Source: an uncultured Tateyamaria sp. (GTDB lineage Bacteria; Pseudomonadota; Alphaproteobacteria; Rhodobacterales; Rhodobacteraceae). Taken from it: DNA of 64,000 nucleotides. This document shows positions 19,081 to 28,844 of the stretch, piece by piece. The DNA lies in the NCBI RefSeq assembly GCF_947494755.1, contig NZ_CANLVZ010000007.1, positions 62,001-126,000 of the forward strand, read 5' to 3'. A program made the translations under genes and the position numbers. Position 1 is the stretch's first letter. Each line of letters starts with the position of its first letter. The notes beneath the pieces were generated by a model, which worked only from the letters and a program-made list of their open reading frames with translations, was not told where the DNA came from and searched no databases.

Positions 19081-19798
19081 CGGGGTCAAACCCTCCTTCA
19101 CGCATCAGCGCATCCGAGCGTGCCTCAACCGTGTCGGCAATATGTGCCAAAAAGATGTCCCGCTCCATTCCGGGTTCGATCACCGGCAGAAATTCTACGA
19201 CGGCCACCCCCGGTTTGCGCAAGATCCCCTTGCGTGGCCACATGACGCCCACATTTGTGGCCACCGGCACGCAGGGCTGTCCAAGCTGTTCATAAAGCAC
19301 ACCTGTCCCCACCTTGTAGGGCACCTTGGCCCCGGGTGCGACGCGGGTGCCTTGGGAATAGATGATCAGCTGGCCGGGGTTGGCGCGCCCGGCTTCGACA
19401 TCGGCCACCATCTTGGCAATGGCCGCTCCGCGCTTGCCCCGTTCGACCGCGACACAGTCCAGACGGCGCGCATAAAGCCCGATGATAGGGGTCCACAGAA
19501 TATCGCGTTTCATGATGAACTTGGCGGCGGGCAACGCGGTAAAGATCATCATGATATCAAGGAATGACTGGTGCTTGGCCGCAATCAACACCTCGCCTTC
19601 GGGCACTTCTCCGCGCACTTCGGCTTTGATCCCCACCATCCAGTTCATCGTCCAGAACACCCAACGGCTGAACGCCTTGCATCCCGCGCGCGCACCTTCG
19701 CGGCTGACAAGGGCGTAGGGCGCATAGCCAAGGCCGATCACCACAAACATCACATACATTTGGAGGATGAACAGGATCGAGCGGATATATTGTATCAT
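19067..19798 (-). CDS. plsC: 1-acyl-sn-glycerol-3-phosphate acyltransferase
   Basis: 243 residues. It acylates lysophosphatidate to phosphatidate at the inner membrane. An N-terminal hydrophobic segment (about 5-30) precedes the acyltransferase domain with the HX4D motif H76-D81 (KHQSFLD) and the substrate-binding block IIYSQGTRVAPG near 144-155, where YSQGTR replaces the more usual FPEGTR. That variant is familiar from alphaproteobacterial PlsC. It overlaps ftsX by four bases (ATGA) upstream. Confidence 0.9.
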   Translation of the reverse strand: MIQYIRSILFILQMYVMFVVIGLGYAPYALVSREGARAGCKAFSRWVFWTMNWMVGIKAEVRGEVPEGEVLIAAKHQSFLDIMMIFTALPAAKFIMKRDILWTPIIGLYARRLDCVAVERGKRGAAIAKMVADVEAGRANPGQLIIYSQGTRVAPGAKVPYKVGTGVLYEQLGQPCVPVATNVGVMWPRKGILRKPGVAVVEFLPVIEPGMERDIFLAHIADTVEARSDALMREGGFDPDGVH

Positions 19799-20700
19799 GT
19801 CAGTGTCCTAAGCGCGCGCCCCGCAGCGTAAGCGGTCGCGAGCAGTGCAACGAGAGCCGAGATGAACGGCAGCAGCAAAGGCACCAGCCAGCCCGTCCCC
19901 TGAAACCCGATGCCGGTTAAAAAACTGGGCGTGTCGCCGCCTGATGGCATGAACCAGACCGCGATCAGGCCGATGACCACCCCCGCAGCTGACCCGGCAA
20001 AGGCGCGCAATGTGAACCGCCGCACAAAGGCTTGCGCGATGTAGCGGTCAGTCGCGCCCACAAGGCGCAGCACCGCAACCACCTGCGCATTCGCGGCAAG
20101 GGCGGCATTGGCCGCAAGGGTCACCATCGCGGCCACTGCCCCGAGGATCAGCAGGGCCGCCGTCCATCCAAGCAGCCGCAACCGATTGGCCGCCGAAACA
20201 AGTGGTTCGCGCCATCGCACATGATCGTCAAGGATCGCGCCCGGCACTTCAGCGGCCAGGCGCAAGCGCAGACCCGTTGCGTCAAACCCTTGATCTGCGG
20301 CGATAATTTCGATCAGGCGCGGCACAGGTAATGTATCAAGCGGCAGGTCCTGACCGAACCACGGGGCCAACAGGGCTTGTTGTTCGGCGTCCGTCAACGC
20401 CCGCGCACTGGCGATCCCCGGCGTGGTCGACAGCACCTCAAGCGCGGCGGTGGTCTGGATCGCGCGTTGGTCTTCGGGGGCCACAATGCGGATGGTTGCA
20501 GTGCGCGCCAACTCGTCCCCCCACGCCTCGGCCAATCGCCCGCTAGCCAGCGACAGGGCCAGCGCGAATACGGCCAGAAACGCCATCGCCCCGGAGGCAA
20601 AGACCGTCAGTTGCGCGGTAAAGCCTGTGGGCGGCACAACCCGGTCCGCGTGCCGATCCCCCGCCAGCATGGCGCGCAGCGTTTGCAGATCGAACCTCAC
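19795..20700 (-). CDS. ftsX: Cell division protein FtsX
   Basis: 301 residues, permease-like partner of FtsE at the division septum. Four transmembrane segments are visible (about 30-50, 178-200, 225-250 and 265-295), with the periplasmic ECD (about 55-170) between the first two. The family RLVGATDRYIAQAFVRRF motif appears near 216-233. Overlaps ftsE (ATGA-type) upstream and plsC downstream. Confidence 0.9.
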   Translation of the reverse strand: MRFDLQTLRAMLAGDRHADRVVPPTGFTAQLTVFASGAMAFLAVFALALSLASGRLAEAWGDELARTATIRIVAPEDQRAIQTTAALEVLSTTPGIASARALTDAEQQALLAPWFGQDLPLDTLPVPRLIEIIAADQGFDATGLRLRLAAEVPGAILDDHVRWREPLVSAANRLRLLGWTAALLILGAVAAMVTLAANAALAANAQVVAVLRLVGATDRYIAQAFVRRFTLRAFAGSAAGVVIGLIAVWFMPSGGDTPSFLTGIGFQGTGWLVPLLLPFISALVALLATAYAAGRALRTLT

Positions 20701-21374
20701 AGATCGGCCCCCGCCAATTGAACGCGACGGTTGGAAATGCGCAGCACGCGGGCTTGCACCTGCGCCTTGGCCGCGCGGATCAGGCTAAGGTCGTGGGTTG
20801 CGATCAGCACGGTCTTGCCCATGCGGTTCAATTCCACGAGCAGTTTGAGCAACCGCTGTGACATCTCCCAATCGACGTTGCCTGTGGGCTCATCCGCCAG
20901 AACGACATCGGGCGACATGATCACCGCGCGCGCAAGGGCCGCGCGCTGGCGTTCGCCCCCCGACAGCTCGGGCGGCAACGCTTCGGCCCGGTTGGTCAAG
21001 CCAACCCACGCCATCAACTCGCCCAGATCATCGCCTGCGGCCTCCGCATGGCGCCCAGACACCGTCAACGGCAGCGCCACATTATCCCGCACCGGCAAGT
21101 GATCAAGGAATTGCACGTCCTGATGCACGACCCCGACCTTGCGCCGGATCATCGCAATGTCATCGCGTTCCAACGTGCGCACATCCGCCTCGAACAGGCG
21201 CACATGGCCTGACGTGGGCAACAGCGCGCCGTAACACAGCTTGAGCAATGTGGTCTTGCCCGCCCCTGACGGCCCCGTCAAAAAGTGGAACGATCCCGGT
21301 GCCAGTTTAACAGAAATATCCGACAGCAATTCGCCGCCGCCATAACTGTAGGCCACATTTTCCAGCTCAATCAC
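20697..21374 (-). CDS. ftsE: Cell division ATP-binding protein FtsE
   Basis: 225 residues from GTG 21374 (VIELENVAYSYGG), matching the usual FtsE start; ATG 21416 in the same frame would add 14 residues. ABC ATPase marks: Walker A GPSGAGKTT near 34-42, Q-loop HQDVQF near 82, signature LSGGERQR near 134 and Walker B VVLADEPTGN near 155-164. With FtsX it controls septal peptidoglycan hydrolysis. First gene of a four-gene (-) operon, divergent from the zinc-ribbon membrane protein. Confidence 0.93.
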   Translation of the reverse strand: MIELENVAYSYGGGELLSDISVKLAPGSFHFLTGPSGAGKTTLLKLCYGALLPTSGHVRLFEADVRTLERDDIAMIRRKVGVVHQDVQFLDHLPVRDNVALPLTVSGRHAEAAGDDLGELMAWVGLTNRAEALPPELSGGERQRAALARAVIMSPDVVLADEPTGNVDWEMSQRLLKLLVELNRMGKTVLIATHDLSLIRAAKAQVQARVLRISNRRVQLAGADL

Positions 21375-21518
21375 GTCTGCCCTCGCCCCTTGGCACCTGT
21401 TGTGCCTCAGCATCATGCCGGTTTCAATCGCAATGCCCGGGCTTTGCCGATGCAGTTATGACTTTTCTGAGTGCGCGCGACAACATAAGCTGATCCCCAA
21501 GAATGAGGCAGGATTAAA

Positions 21519-22328
21519 ATGCGGCTGATTTGTCCCAATTGCGATGCGCAATATGAGGTTGTGGATGATGTCATTCCAACCGAAGGGCGGGATGTGCAGT
21601 GTTCCAATTGTGGGCAGACCTGGTTTCAGCATCACGCCGATCATCTTCCCGACACCCCCGAAGAAGACGTGGAGGACGATCTGGCCCCGCCGGATGACGC
21701 CCCCGCCGAGGATGAGGAAACCGCCCCTGCAGACACGCCCAAGCGGCGCGAACTTGATCCGTCCGTCGCCGACATCCTGCGTCAGGAGGCGGAGTTGGAG
21801 GCGCAAGCCCGCGAACGCGCAGCAGAAAGCCTCGAAAGTCAGCCTGATCTGGGGCTGGATGATGCGACCGAAAGTGACGGGGACCGCCGCGCCCGCGAAG
21901 CGCGCGAGCGGATGGCCCGCATGCGCGGCGAAGAAACCACGACCGCGCAGGTCTCCGAGGCCGCCGCCACCGCCGCCGCCCTTGGGTCCCGCCGCGATCT
22001 GCTGCCCGATATCGAAGAGATCAATTCCACCCTGCGCTCAACCACAGATCGTCAATCCGGTGTCACCCCGGACACGTCGGACATGGTTGCCAATGTCACG
22101 CCGCCGCCCAGGTCCGGTTTTCGCCGCGGGTTCACGCTGATGGTGGTTCTCGCGCTGTTGGCCGGCGCGATCTATGTCTTTGCACCGCAAATTGCGCAGG
22201 CCATCCCACAAGTCGACCCCTACCTCAGCGCCTATGTCGCGCAGGTCGATCAGGCCCGCATGTGGCTAGATGGTCATGTGACCGGGCTGCTCACGTGGCT
22301 GGACACCACGGCCGCTCAGGACGGCTAA
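21519..22328 (+). CDS. Zinc-ribbon (MJ0042-type) single-pass membrane protein
   Basis: 269 residues. An N-terminal MJ0042-type zinc ribbon has two CxxC pairs, CPNC at 5-8 and CSNC near 28-31. A long acidic, probably disordered, segment with a charged coiled-coil stretch (about 80-145, rich in Glu, Arg and Ala) follows, then a transmembrane helix near 206-225 (FTLMVVLALLAGAIYVFAP). The function is unknown; the ribbon is cytoplasmic if the helix points outward at its C-terminus. Divergent from ftsE, it is common in this clade at that place as I recall. Confidence 0.8.
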   Translation: MRLICPNCDAQYEVVDDVIPTEGRDVQCSNCGQTWFQHHADHLPDTPEEDVEDDLAPPDDAPAEDEETAPADTPKRRELDPSVADILRQEAELEAQARERAAESLESQPDLGLDDATESDGDRRAREARERMARMRGEETTTAQVSEAAATAAALGSRRDLLPDIEEINSTLRSTTDRQSGVTPDTSDMVANVTPPPRSGFRRGFTLMVVLALLAGAIYVFAPQIAQAIPQVDPYLSAYVAQVDQARMWLDGHVTGLLTWLDTTAAQDG

Positions 22329-22339
22329 GGGCCGGCCCT
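22328..22339. terminator. Palindrome at the convergent gene ends
   Basis: AGGGCCGGCCCT is a perfect 12-bp palindrome that overlaps the stop codons of both convergent genes. It lacks a T-run and a loop, so I give it only weak standing as a shared terminator. Confidence 0.3.
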
Positions 22340-24947
22340 AGAAGCGGTCGAGCAACCGCTTGAGATAGTCCAGTTCGACATCGGGGCGTGCCCCATCGCC
22401 CGAGCGGCGGCGGATTTCATCCAGCAGATCACGCGCCCGACGATAGACATCCTCGCCCTGCAACAGCCCCTCCTCGGTGCCCACCGACCCGTTTGATCCC
22501 GGCTCGCGGCCCAGTGGGTCCTGCGCCTCGGCCCGGCGATCCGAGTCGCTCATGCCTTGGCCCTGCTGGCCGTTCTGTGCCTCTTGCTGCATCGCCTCAC
22601 CAAGCGCGCGCATCCCTTCGCGCAGCGCCTCCATGGCTTGGGATTGATTGTCGATGGCTTCGGCAAAATCCTCTTGGCGCAGCGCCTCTTCGGCCCCGTC
22701 CATGGCGCGGCCCGCCCGATCAAGGGCGTCGCGCGCGGCGTCCCCCTCCGGCGTCCCCGCGCCCGGCAGGTTGCCCTGCTGGCGGCGCAATTCATCGCGC
22801 AACGCTTGCTGGCGGTCCGCGAGCGAGCCGTCGCCCTGCCCTCTCCCGTCCGCCTGTTCGCCGCCTTCGCCGCCCTCTTGGCCGTCACCCTCTTCGCCTT
22901 GGCCTTCGCCACCCTGGCTGTGCTGATTGCCTTGGCCCTGACCGCCATTGCGCCCCTCGTTGCCCTGGTTTTCACCGGCCTGAGCGTTGGGGTTGAACTG
23001 TTCCTGCAGATCGCGGAACGCCTGATCGCTGAGGCCCTGCTGTTCGCGCAGCGTCTCGGACAGCCCCTCCATCGCCTGTTCGCCGGCGGACTGGTTTCCC
23101 TGCCCCTCGCCTTGGGTCACGCGCATGTTCTCCAGCATTTCCTGCAATTCCTGCAGCGCCTGTTCGGCTTCGGCCATGCGGCCCTGTTCCATCAATTCCT
23201 GAATACGGTCCATCATCCGTTGCAGATCGTCCTGCGTCATCTGCATCTGGTTTTGCCGGTCGCCGGATTGGGGGGGCTGTTCGCCGTTCTGATTTTCCTG
23301 TTGGGCCTGGCGCGACAGTTGCTGCATGTAGTCCTCGGTGGCGCGGCGCAATTCGCGCATCAATTCGGCTATTTCGGCGGGACTGGCCCCGTCGCGCATC
23401 GCCTGATCGAGCCGTTCCTTGGCCCGGCGCAACCGCTCAAGCGCGTCTGCCAGATCGCCCTCTTCGAGCGACAGGGCCAGATCCCACAGGTCTTGTGCGA
23501 GATCCTCTTGATGTTCGTCCGTCAGCCCGTAGCTGGCCAGCGTTTCCATCCGGGTGATTGTGCGCGACAAGCGCAGGCGGTCCACGTCCTTGCGAAACAC
23601 ATCGTCGGGGCGGTGCGCCACGGCGCGCAGAATTTGGGCCACGCGGGTCGCGTTCTCGCGCGACCACAACAGATCACGCCGCTGCTCGATCACAGCCGCC
23701 GCCACCGGATCGAAAAAGCGCCGCCCGGGCAGGACCATCGTGCGCGGTGCGCTTTCGCCCTGTTGCTCGGCAGCGTCCAGCACGTTCAGAACCATGCTGA
23801 CGGGCAGGTTCGCCCAAGGGTGTTCCGAGAAATCCTCGATCAGGTTCTCTTCGAAATCGGTGCGATCGCCGGTGATGGGCATGGGCAGCAATACGGTCAG
23901 TTCGGGGCGGTCTTCGGGTTCAATCGCCAGCCCGTGGCGTCGGTCCACCGCGCCCAGATCAAGGCTGATCCGCGCCTCGCCCGCTTCGACACCGTAGTCG
24001 TCCGATGCCTCATACGGCAGGGTCATTTCGCCCAAGGCGCTTGCCTCGGGCGCGTCCAAAATCGCGACATTGGGGGCTTTGTCCGGCAGGACGGACACGG
24101 ACCATGTGCGCCCCCCGGGGCCATTTATCGCAATTTCGCCGGACTGAACGACGGTAAAATCCTGCTCAGAGGCCGAGGCCGGGGGCACTTCGCCTGCCCG
24201 TCCCGACACGGTTTCAGCCACGGTCAGCGCACCGACCTCGCCATAAAGGCGCAAGGTGATCAGGCTGCCAGCGGGCACATCCAGCGTGCCGGCCGGGATA
24301 TCGTTGAGGTAGATGGTCGGTCGCCCCGTATAGCGCGGGCTTTCGGCCCAGCCTTCCCACACGGGCCCTGAGGCCAGCCCGCCACCGGCACCGGGTGTCA
24401 TCGTGCTGACCGACCCGACCCGCCAGATCGAGCCAAAGATAAGCGCGACCCCAAACAGCAACGCCGCCACATAGCGCAGCGCATAAGGGTCCCGCCGCGC
24501 GATGCGCAGGTCCGCCGGGACAGCCTGGGCCGTCGCGGCACGTTCGGCCATACGCGCCTGGTGCGCGCGCCAGACGGCAGTTGATGCGGCATCCTGATCA
24601 CCGATGGCTTGGGTGTCCATCAGCGCCTGAATGGGCCGTCCGGGCAGTGTTTCATCCAACCGCACCAGCGCCGCCGTGCGCGTCGGCAGACGAAAACGGC
24701 CAAAGGCATAGATCAGGGCTGCCAAAACGGCTACGGCTCCGACAACCGCGCCGCCCCACACGACCTCGACCGCAACGCTGTCTTGCAGGCCCAGCATCAA
24801 TACCGCCAGAATGGCCAACACAACGGTCACGAGCGGCCATGTGGCTTGCCAAAGGTTCTCGGCAAACATGCCCGCGCGCGTGAGCGCCAGCGGCCAGCGC
24901 AAACCGCTTAGCCCGCGGCGCACATCATGTCGTGAGAAATTGGCCAT
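22338..24947 (-). CDS. TIGR02302 / DUF4175-type membrane protein
   Basis: 869 residues from ATG 24947 (MANFSRHDVRRG). Two N-terminal transmembrane segments (about 35-75) and a third near 155-170 are followed by an ordered region of about 280 residues with beta-rich character, then a long helical coiled-coil segment (about 430-620). The rest is extremely rich in Gln, Gly, Glu and Asn, for example NQHSQGGEGQGEEGDGQEGG near 655-675. The family is annotated TIGR02302 in alphaproteobacteria without a known function. It is monocistronic between the zinc-ribbon gene and lysA. ATG 24983 is the alternative start. Confidence 0.85.
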   Translation of the reverse strand: MANFSRHDVRRGLSGLRWPLALTRAGMFAENLWQATWPLVTVVLAILAVLMLGLQDSVAVEVVWGGAVVGAVAVLAALIYAFGRFRLPTRTAALVRLDETLPGRPIQALMDTQAIGDQDAASTAVWRAHQARMAERAATAQAVPADLRIARRDPYALRYVAALLFGVALIFGSIWRVGSVSTMTPGAGGGLASGPVWEGWAESPRYTGRPTIYLNDIPAGTLDVPAGSLITLRLYGEVGALTVAETVSGRAGEVPPASASEQDFTVVQSGEIAINGPGGRTWSVSVLPDKAPNVAILDAPEASALGEMTLPYEASDDYGVEAGEARISLDLGAVDRRHGLAIEPEDRPELTVLLPMPITGDRTDFEENLIEDFSEHPWANLPVSMVLNVLDAAEQQGESAPRTMVLPGRRFFDPVAAAVIEQRRDLLWSRENATRVAQILRAVAHRPDDVFRKDVDRLRLSRTITRMETLASYGLTDEHQEDLAQDLWDLALSLEEGDLADALERLRRAKERLDQAMRDGASPAEIAELMRELRRATEDYMQQLSRQAQQENQNGEQPPQSGDRQNQMQMTQDDLQRMMDRIQELMEQGRMAEAEQALQELQEMLENMRVTQGEGQGNQSAGEQAMEGLSETLREQQGLSDQAFRDLQEQFNPNAQAGENQGNEGRNGGQGQGNQHSQGGEGQGEEGDGQEGGEGGEQADGRGQGDGSLADRQQALRDELRRQQGNLPGAGTPEGDAARDALDRAGRAMDGAEEALRQEDFAEAIDNQSQAMEALREGMRALGEAMQQEAQNGQQGQGMSDSDRRAEAQDPLGREPGSNGSVGTEEGLLQGEDVYRRARDLLDEIRRRSGDGARPDVELDYLKRLLDRF

Positions 24948-25015
24948 CTGCCCGTATCCCTTGCCGGCGGCGGGGCGCACCATAGCGCCCTATGCCCGTC
25001 GTGGCGCGAAACGGA

Positions 25016-26281
25016 TCACAGCCACTCTGGAATGGTATCTCGATTTATCATTTCGTCAAAGGTCGGACGTGCGCGGATCACCGCGTATTGATCGCCGTTC
25101 ACCAAAACCTCCGGGATGAGGGGGCGGGTGTTGTATTCGCTGCTCATCACCGCGCCATAAGCCCCTGCCGAACGGAAGGCGACCAGGTCGCCCGCATTGA
25201 GCGGCGGCATCATACGCTGTTTGGCAAATGTGTCCCCGGATTCGCAGACCGGGCCGACGATATCATAAGGCACATGGTCGGTGGCGGGGGCGGGTTCGAT
25301 GACGGGGATGATGTCATGATAGGCGTCGTACATGGCCGGGCGGATCAGGTCGTTCATCGCGCCGTCAAGGATCAGGAAATCGCGCCCTTCGCCTGATTTG
25401 ACATAAATCACCTCGCTGACCATCAGTCCCGCATTGCCTGCGATCAGGCGACCCGGTTCAATCTCGATCTCGCAACCCAAATGGCCCACGGTACGTTCGA
25501 TCAGCTTGCCATAATCCGTGGGCAGCGGCGGTGCCTCGTTGGTGCGCGCGTAAGGGATGCCCAGACCGCCCCCCAGATCGAGCCGCTTGATGGTGTGCCC
25601 ATCAGCGCGCAGCACCTCGGTCAGCTCGGCCACCTTTTGATAGGCCAGCTCAAAAGGGGCCAAATCGGTCAATTGCGAGCCGATATGCACGTCGATCCCG
25701 ATCACCTCGAGGTTTGCGAGCGAGGCAGCCAGGGCATAGACCTCTCGGGCGCGCGCAATCGGGATGCCAAACTTGTTTTCGGATTTGCCGGTCGCGATCT
25801 TGGCATGGGTTTTCGCATCCACATCGGGGTTGACGCGGATGGTGATGGGGGCGCGCACCCCGACTTCGCCCGCGACGCGGTTCAGCACTTCCATCTCGGG
25901 TTCGGATTCGACGTTGAACTGGCGAATGCCCCCCGTCAGCGCGAGGCGAATTTCATCCGCTGTCTTGCCGACGCCCGAAAACACGATTCTATCGCCCGGC
26001 ACGCCCGCGGCCTTGGCGCGCATGTATTCGCCCCCCGACACCACATCCATGCCGGCACCGGCTTGGGCCAGCGTCTTAAGGATCGCCTGATTGCTGGCCG
26101 CCTTCATCGCGTAGCAGACAAGGTGGTCCATGCCCGCCAGCGCCTCGTCAAAGAGGGTGAAGTGGCGCAGCAGCGTGGCGGTCGAATAGACATAGAACGG
26201 CGTGCCGACGCTCGCAGCAATCTCGGCCAGCGGCACATCTTCGGCGTACAACGCGCCATCGCGATAGAGAAAATGATCCAT
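25016..26281 (-). CDS. lysA: Diaminopimelate decarboxylase
   Basis: 421 residues. PLP enzyme for the last step of lysine synthesis. Lys60 in VCYAMKAASNQ is the PLP lysine; HIGSQLTDL near 200, the phosphate-binding GGGLGI near 243 and the CESGDTFAKQR motif near 348 with YGAVMSSEYNTRP complete the set. ATG 26281 follows AAAGGCG; a GTG one codon earlier is possible. It ends the argH-lipoprotein-DUF2834-lysA group on the minus strand; argH and lysA are commonly neighbours in this clade. Confidence 0.95.
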   Translation of the reverse strand: MDHFLYRDGALYAEDVPLAEIAASVGTPFYVYSTATLLRHFTLFDEALAGMDHLVCYAMKAASNQAILKTLAQAGAGMDVVSGGEYMRAKAAGVPGDRIVFSGVGKTADEIRLALTGGIRQFNVESEPEMEVLNRVAGEVGVRAPITIRVNPDVDAKTHAKIATGKSENKFGIPIARAREVYALAASLANLEVIGIDVHIGSQLTDLAPFELAYQKVAELTEVLRADGHTIKRLDLGGGLGIPYARTNEAPPLPTDYGKLIERTVGHLGCEIEIEPGRLIAGNAGLMVSEVIYVKSGEGRDFLILDGAMNDLIRPAMYDAYHDIIPVIEPAPATDHVPYDIVGPVCESGDTFAKQRMMPPLNAGDLVAFRSAGAYGAVMSSEYNTRPLIPEVLVNGDQYAVIRARPTFDEMINRDTIPEWL

Positions 26282-26334
26282 CACACGCCTTTAGGCGGGA
26301 ACGCAGCCCAGTTCAATTCACAGATTGACGCGGG

Positions 26335-26652
26335 TCAGGTGACCGGGCGAGACCGCAGGAACAGATACAGCGGCAAACCGCAGCTGACCCCGATGCAGAA
26401 CGTGGCCGGGATCGCGATCAGCGCCAGCCAGTTGCGGCGCACCGCCACCTCGGAGATGATCCAGATCGTCAGGGTCACAGCGGCAATCGTCAGATCCCAG
26501 ACCAGCCCGCTGGTCGCGGCATTCACGTGCCACGCATCGACCATCGCCATCAGGTCATAGCCGTTCGCATTGAACCAGCTGATGAAATAATACATCGGAT
26601 GGATCGCGCCCCAGATGGCAAGGGCGAGGTAGATCATGCGCATCGGGGCCAT
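26335..26652 (-). CDS. DUF2834 membrane protein
   Basis: 105 residues starting MAPMRMIYLALAIWG. Three hydrophobic helices (about 6-25, 50-70 and 78-98) and the DUF2834 pattern with WHVNAATSGLVWDL near 41-54 are visible. Function unknown. The frame is open far upstream, but those codons lie inside the small lipoprotein gene, so 26652 is taken. It begins two bases after that lipoprotein's stop and precedes lysA by 53 bases. Confidence 0.75.
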   Translation of the reverse strand: MAPMRMIYLALAIWGAIHPMYYFISWFNANGYDLMAMVDAWHVNAATSGLVWDLTIAAVTLTIWIISEVAVRRNWLALIAIPATFCIGVSCGLPLYLFLRSRPVT

Positions 26653-26654
26653 GA

Positions 26655-26831
26655 TCAGAAAATACCCACGCCAACTTGCAGCGGCCCGCGGCGCAGGCCG
26701 ATGGAGCCACCTGCGCTCAGACCTTCGGAGCCAATCCCTATCGCGACCGATCCGGCGGGCTCGATCGGGTCTCCATCCGCGCCACAGGCTGCCAAGGCAA
26801 GGCATGCAAGGACAAGAAGGGTTCGGGTCAT
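26655..26831 (-). CDS. Very small lipoprotein after argH
   Basis: A 58-residue gene. It reads [20 protein letters not shown] at the N-terminus, a lipoprotein signal with lipobox LAAC (Cys16), followed by a Gly-, Ser- and Ile-rich tail ending in GVGIF. Start ATG 26831 overlaps the argH stop as ATGA, so translation is coupled; the stop at 26655 is two bases before the DUF2834 start. Small lipoproteins directly after argH or before lysA (LptM/YifL-like position) are known in proteobacteria; homology to LptM is plausible from position only. Confidence 0.75.
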   Translation of the reverse strand: MTRTLLVLACLALAACGADGDPIEPAGSVAIGIGSEGLSAGGSIGLRRGPLQVGVGIF

Positions 26832-28249
26832 GACAACATCTCCTGCCAGCGGGCGATCTGGGCACGCACCTGCGCAGGCGCGGTCCCTCCGTAAGATGTA
26901 CGCGATGCGACCGAATTTTCCACGCTCAAAACATCGAAAACATCCGCGGTGATGTCAGAATGCACGGATTTCATCTGCTCGAGGCTCAGATCAGGCAGGT
27001 CATTGCCCGTTTCTTCGGCCAGCGCCACGAGGCTGCCGGTGATGTGATGCGCATCGCGGAAGGGCAGACCCAGCACGCGCACCAGCCAGTCGGCCAGATC
27101 CGTGGCGGTGGAAAAGCCGGACCCGGCAGCCGCCGCCAGATGTTCGCGGTTCGCACTCATGTCGCGCACCATCCCGTCCATTGCCGCCAGCGCCAGCATC
27201 CAGTTGTCTGCGGCGTCAAAAACCTGTTCCTTGTCTTCCTGCATGTCCTTGGAATAGGCGAGCGGCAGCCCCTTCATCACCATCATCAACGCCGTGTTGG
27301 CCCCGAAAATGCGCCCCACCTTGGCGCGGATCAACTCGGCGGCGTCAGGGTTTTTCTTTTGCGGCATGATGGACGATCCGGTGGAGAACCGATCCGACAG
27401 GGTCACAAAGCGGAACTGGGCGGAGGACCAGATCACCAATTCCTCGGCAAAGCGGGAAAGGTGCATGGCGCAAATGCTGGCCGTGCTGAGGAAATCGAGG
27501 GCAAAATCCCGGTCGCTGACCGCATCGAGCGAATTGGCCGACGGGCGGTCAAAACCAAGGGCCTGTGCCGTCATGTCCCGATCAATGGGAAAGGACGTGC
27601 CCGCAAGGGCGGCCGCCCCGAGCGGACTTTCGTTCATCCGCGCGCGTGCATCGCGCACACGGGACAGATCGCGGCCGAACATCTCGACATAGGCCATCAT
27701 ATGATGGCCCCATGTTACGGGTTGGGCGGTTTGCAGATGGGTAAAGCCGGGCATGACCCAGTCCGCGCCCGCCTCGGCCTGCTCCAGCAGCGCGTCGATC
27801 AGCGACAGCAGCGCGCCTTCGGCAGCATCGAACTGATCGCGGACCCACAGTTTGAAATCGGTCGCGACCTGATCGTTGCGTGACCGGCCCGTGTGCAGAC
27901 GGCCCGCCGGTTCGCCGATAATCTCTTTCAGGCGTGCCTCCACGTTCATGTGGATGTCTTCCAAAGCGGTCGAAAACTGGAATGTCCCGCCCTCAATCTC
28001 TGACAAGACCGTGAGCAGGCCTTTCCGGATCGCCTCTGCGTCCTTATGGTTCACGATGCCCGTTGCGCCCAACATGGCCGCATGGGCGCGTGAGCCTGCG
28101 ATGTCCTGGGACGCCATGCGCTGGTCAAATCCGATCGAGGCATTAATTGCCTCCATGATCGCATCTGGCCCTGCCGCAAACCGGCCCCCCCACATTTGGT
28201 TGGCACCGTCTTGCGGATTGGCGGGGGCGTTTGCAGGTTTGTCGGTCAT
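26828..28249 (-). CDS. argH: Argininosuccinate lyase
   Basis: 473 residues. It cleaves argininosuccinate to arginine and fumarate. Starts [19 protein letters not shown] and then MWGGRF, with [13 protein letters not shown] near 124, [11 protein letters not shown]-type helix near 170, and the lyase signature [12 protein letters not shown] near 290-301. The coding frame is open 26 codons upstream of ATG 28249 but those residues are not family-like. It is divergent from the TlpA gene, with only 26 bases between the two starts. Confidence 0.95.
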   Translation of the reverse strand: MTDKPANAPANPQDGANQMWGGRFAAGPDAIMEAINASIGFDQRMASQDIAGSRAHAAMLGATGIVNHKDAEAIRKGLLTVLSEIEGGTFQFSTALEDIHMNVEARLKEIIGEPAGRLHTGRSRNDQVATDFKLWVRDQFDAAEGALLSLIDALLEQAEAGADWVMPGFTHLQTAQPVTWGHHMMAYVEMFGRDLSRVRDARARMNESPLGAAALAGTSFPIDRDMTAQALGFDRPSANSLDAVSDRDFALDFLSTASICAMHLSRFAEELVIWSSAQFRFVTLSDRFSTGSSIMPQKKNPDAAELIRAKVGRIFGANTALMMVMKGLPLAYSKDMQEDKEQVFDAADNWMLALAAMDGMVRDMSANREHLAAAAGSGFSTATDLADWLVRVLGLPFRDAHHITGSLVALAEETGNDLPDLSLEQMKSVHSDITADVFDVLSVENSVASRTSYGGTAPAQVRAQIARWQEMLS

Positions 28250-28275
28250 GGGTTCGCCCACCTTGAGGAGTGAAG

Positions 28276-28839
28276 ATGAAAAGAATTGTTGCTGCCGCCC
28301 TCTACATGGCCTTGGCCTTGGGCGCAATTCCTGCCCACGGCGATGTCACGACCGCGGCGGGCCTGCGCACCGGGGATATGAAAAAACTCGTGTTTCACAC
28401 CACGCCTGAGGCGGTGTCGAATGCGTCCTTTGATCTGGCTGACGATGCAGGCACCGCGACGCTCGAGGATTTTGAGGGCAAGTACATCCTGTTGAATTTC
28501 TGGGCCACATGGTGCGCGCCTTGTCGGCACGAAATGCCGATGCTGTCGGAATTGCAGACCGAGCTCGGGGGCGACAATTTCGAGGTCGTCACCATCGCGA
28601 CCGGGCGCAATTCGCCCGCCGGGATTTCCAAGTTTTTCGCCGACACCGGCATCGACAACCTGCCCCGCCATCAGGATCCAAAGCAAACGCTGGCTGCGCA
28701 GATGGGCATTTTTGGATTGCCCATCACTGTCATCATCAACCCTGAAGGTCAGGAAATCGCGCGCCTGCGGGGGGATGCCGACTGGTCCAGTGACAGCGCC
28801 AAGGCCGTGCTCAGCGCGCTGATAAACGCACCAAGCTGA
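28276..28839 (+). CDS. TlpA-like thioredoxin, exported
   Basis: 187 residues. Signal peptide to about residue 22 (AIPAHG), then a thioredoxin-like domain with the redox pair C80/C83 in [17 protein letters not shown] and a cis-proline region LPITVIINP near 154-162. The protein is a periplasmic thiol-disulfide oxidoreductase of the TlpA/ResA type, possibly for cytochrome maturation, but no ccm genes are present here. ATG 28276 is five bases after GAGGAG; GTG 28270 is an alternative. Convergent with the Hint gene. Confidence 0.9.
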   Translation: MKRIVAAALYMALALGAIPAHGDVTTAAGLRTGDMKKLVFHTTPEAVSNASFDLADDAGTATLEDFEGKYILLNFWATWCAPCRHEMPMLSELQTELGGDNFEVVTIATGRNSPAGISKFFADTGIDNLPRHQDPKQTLAAQMGIFGLPITVIINPEGQEIARLRGDADWSSDSAKAVLSALINAPS

Positions 28840-28844
28840 GCGCG

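Noticed and set aside
22557-24371. A 604-codon plus-strand open frame
   Set aside because: Antisense to the DUF4175 gene; the repeated Gln/Gly codons there read as Leu/Ala in this frame. No family character.
28250-28275. A regulatory intergenic region between argH and the TlpA gene
   Set aside because: Only 26 bases separate the two starts. Any promoter must lie inside the coding sequences and cannot be read here.
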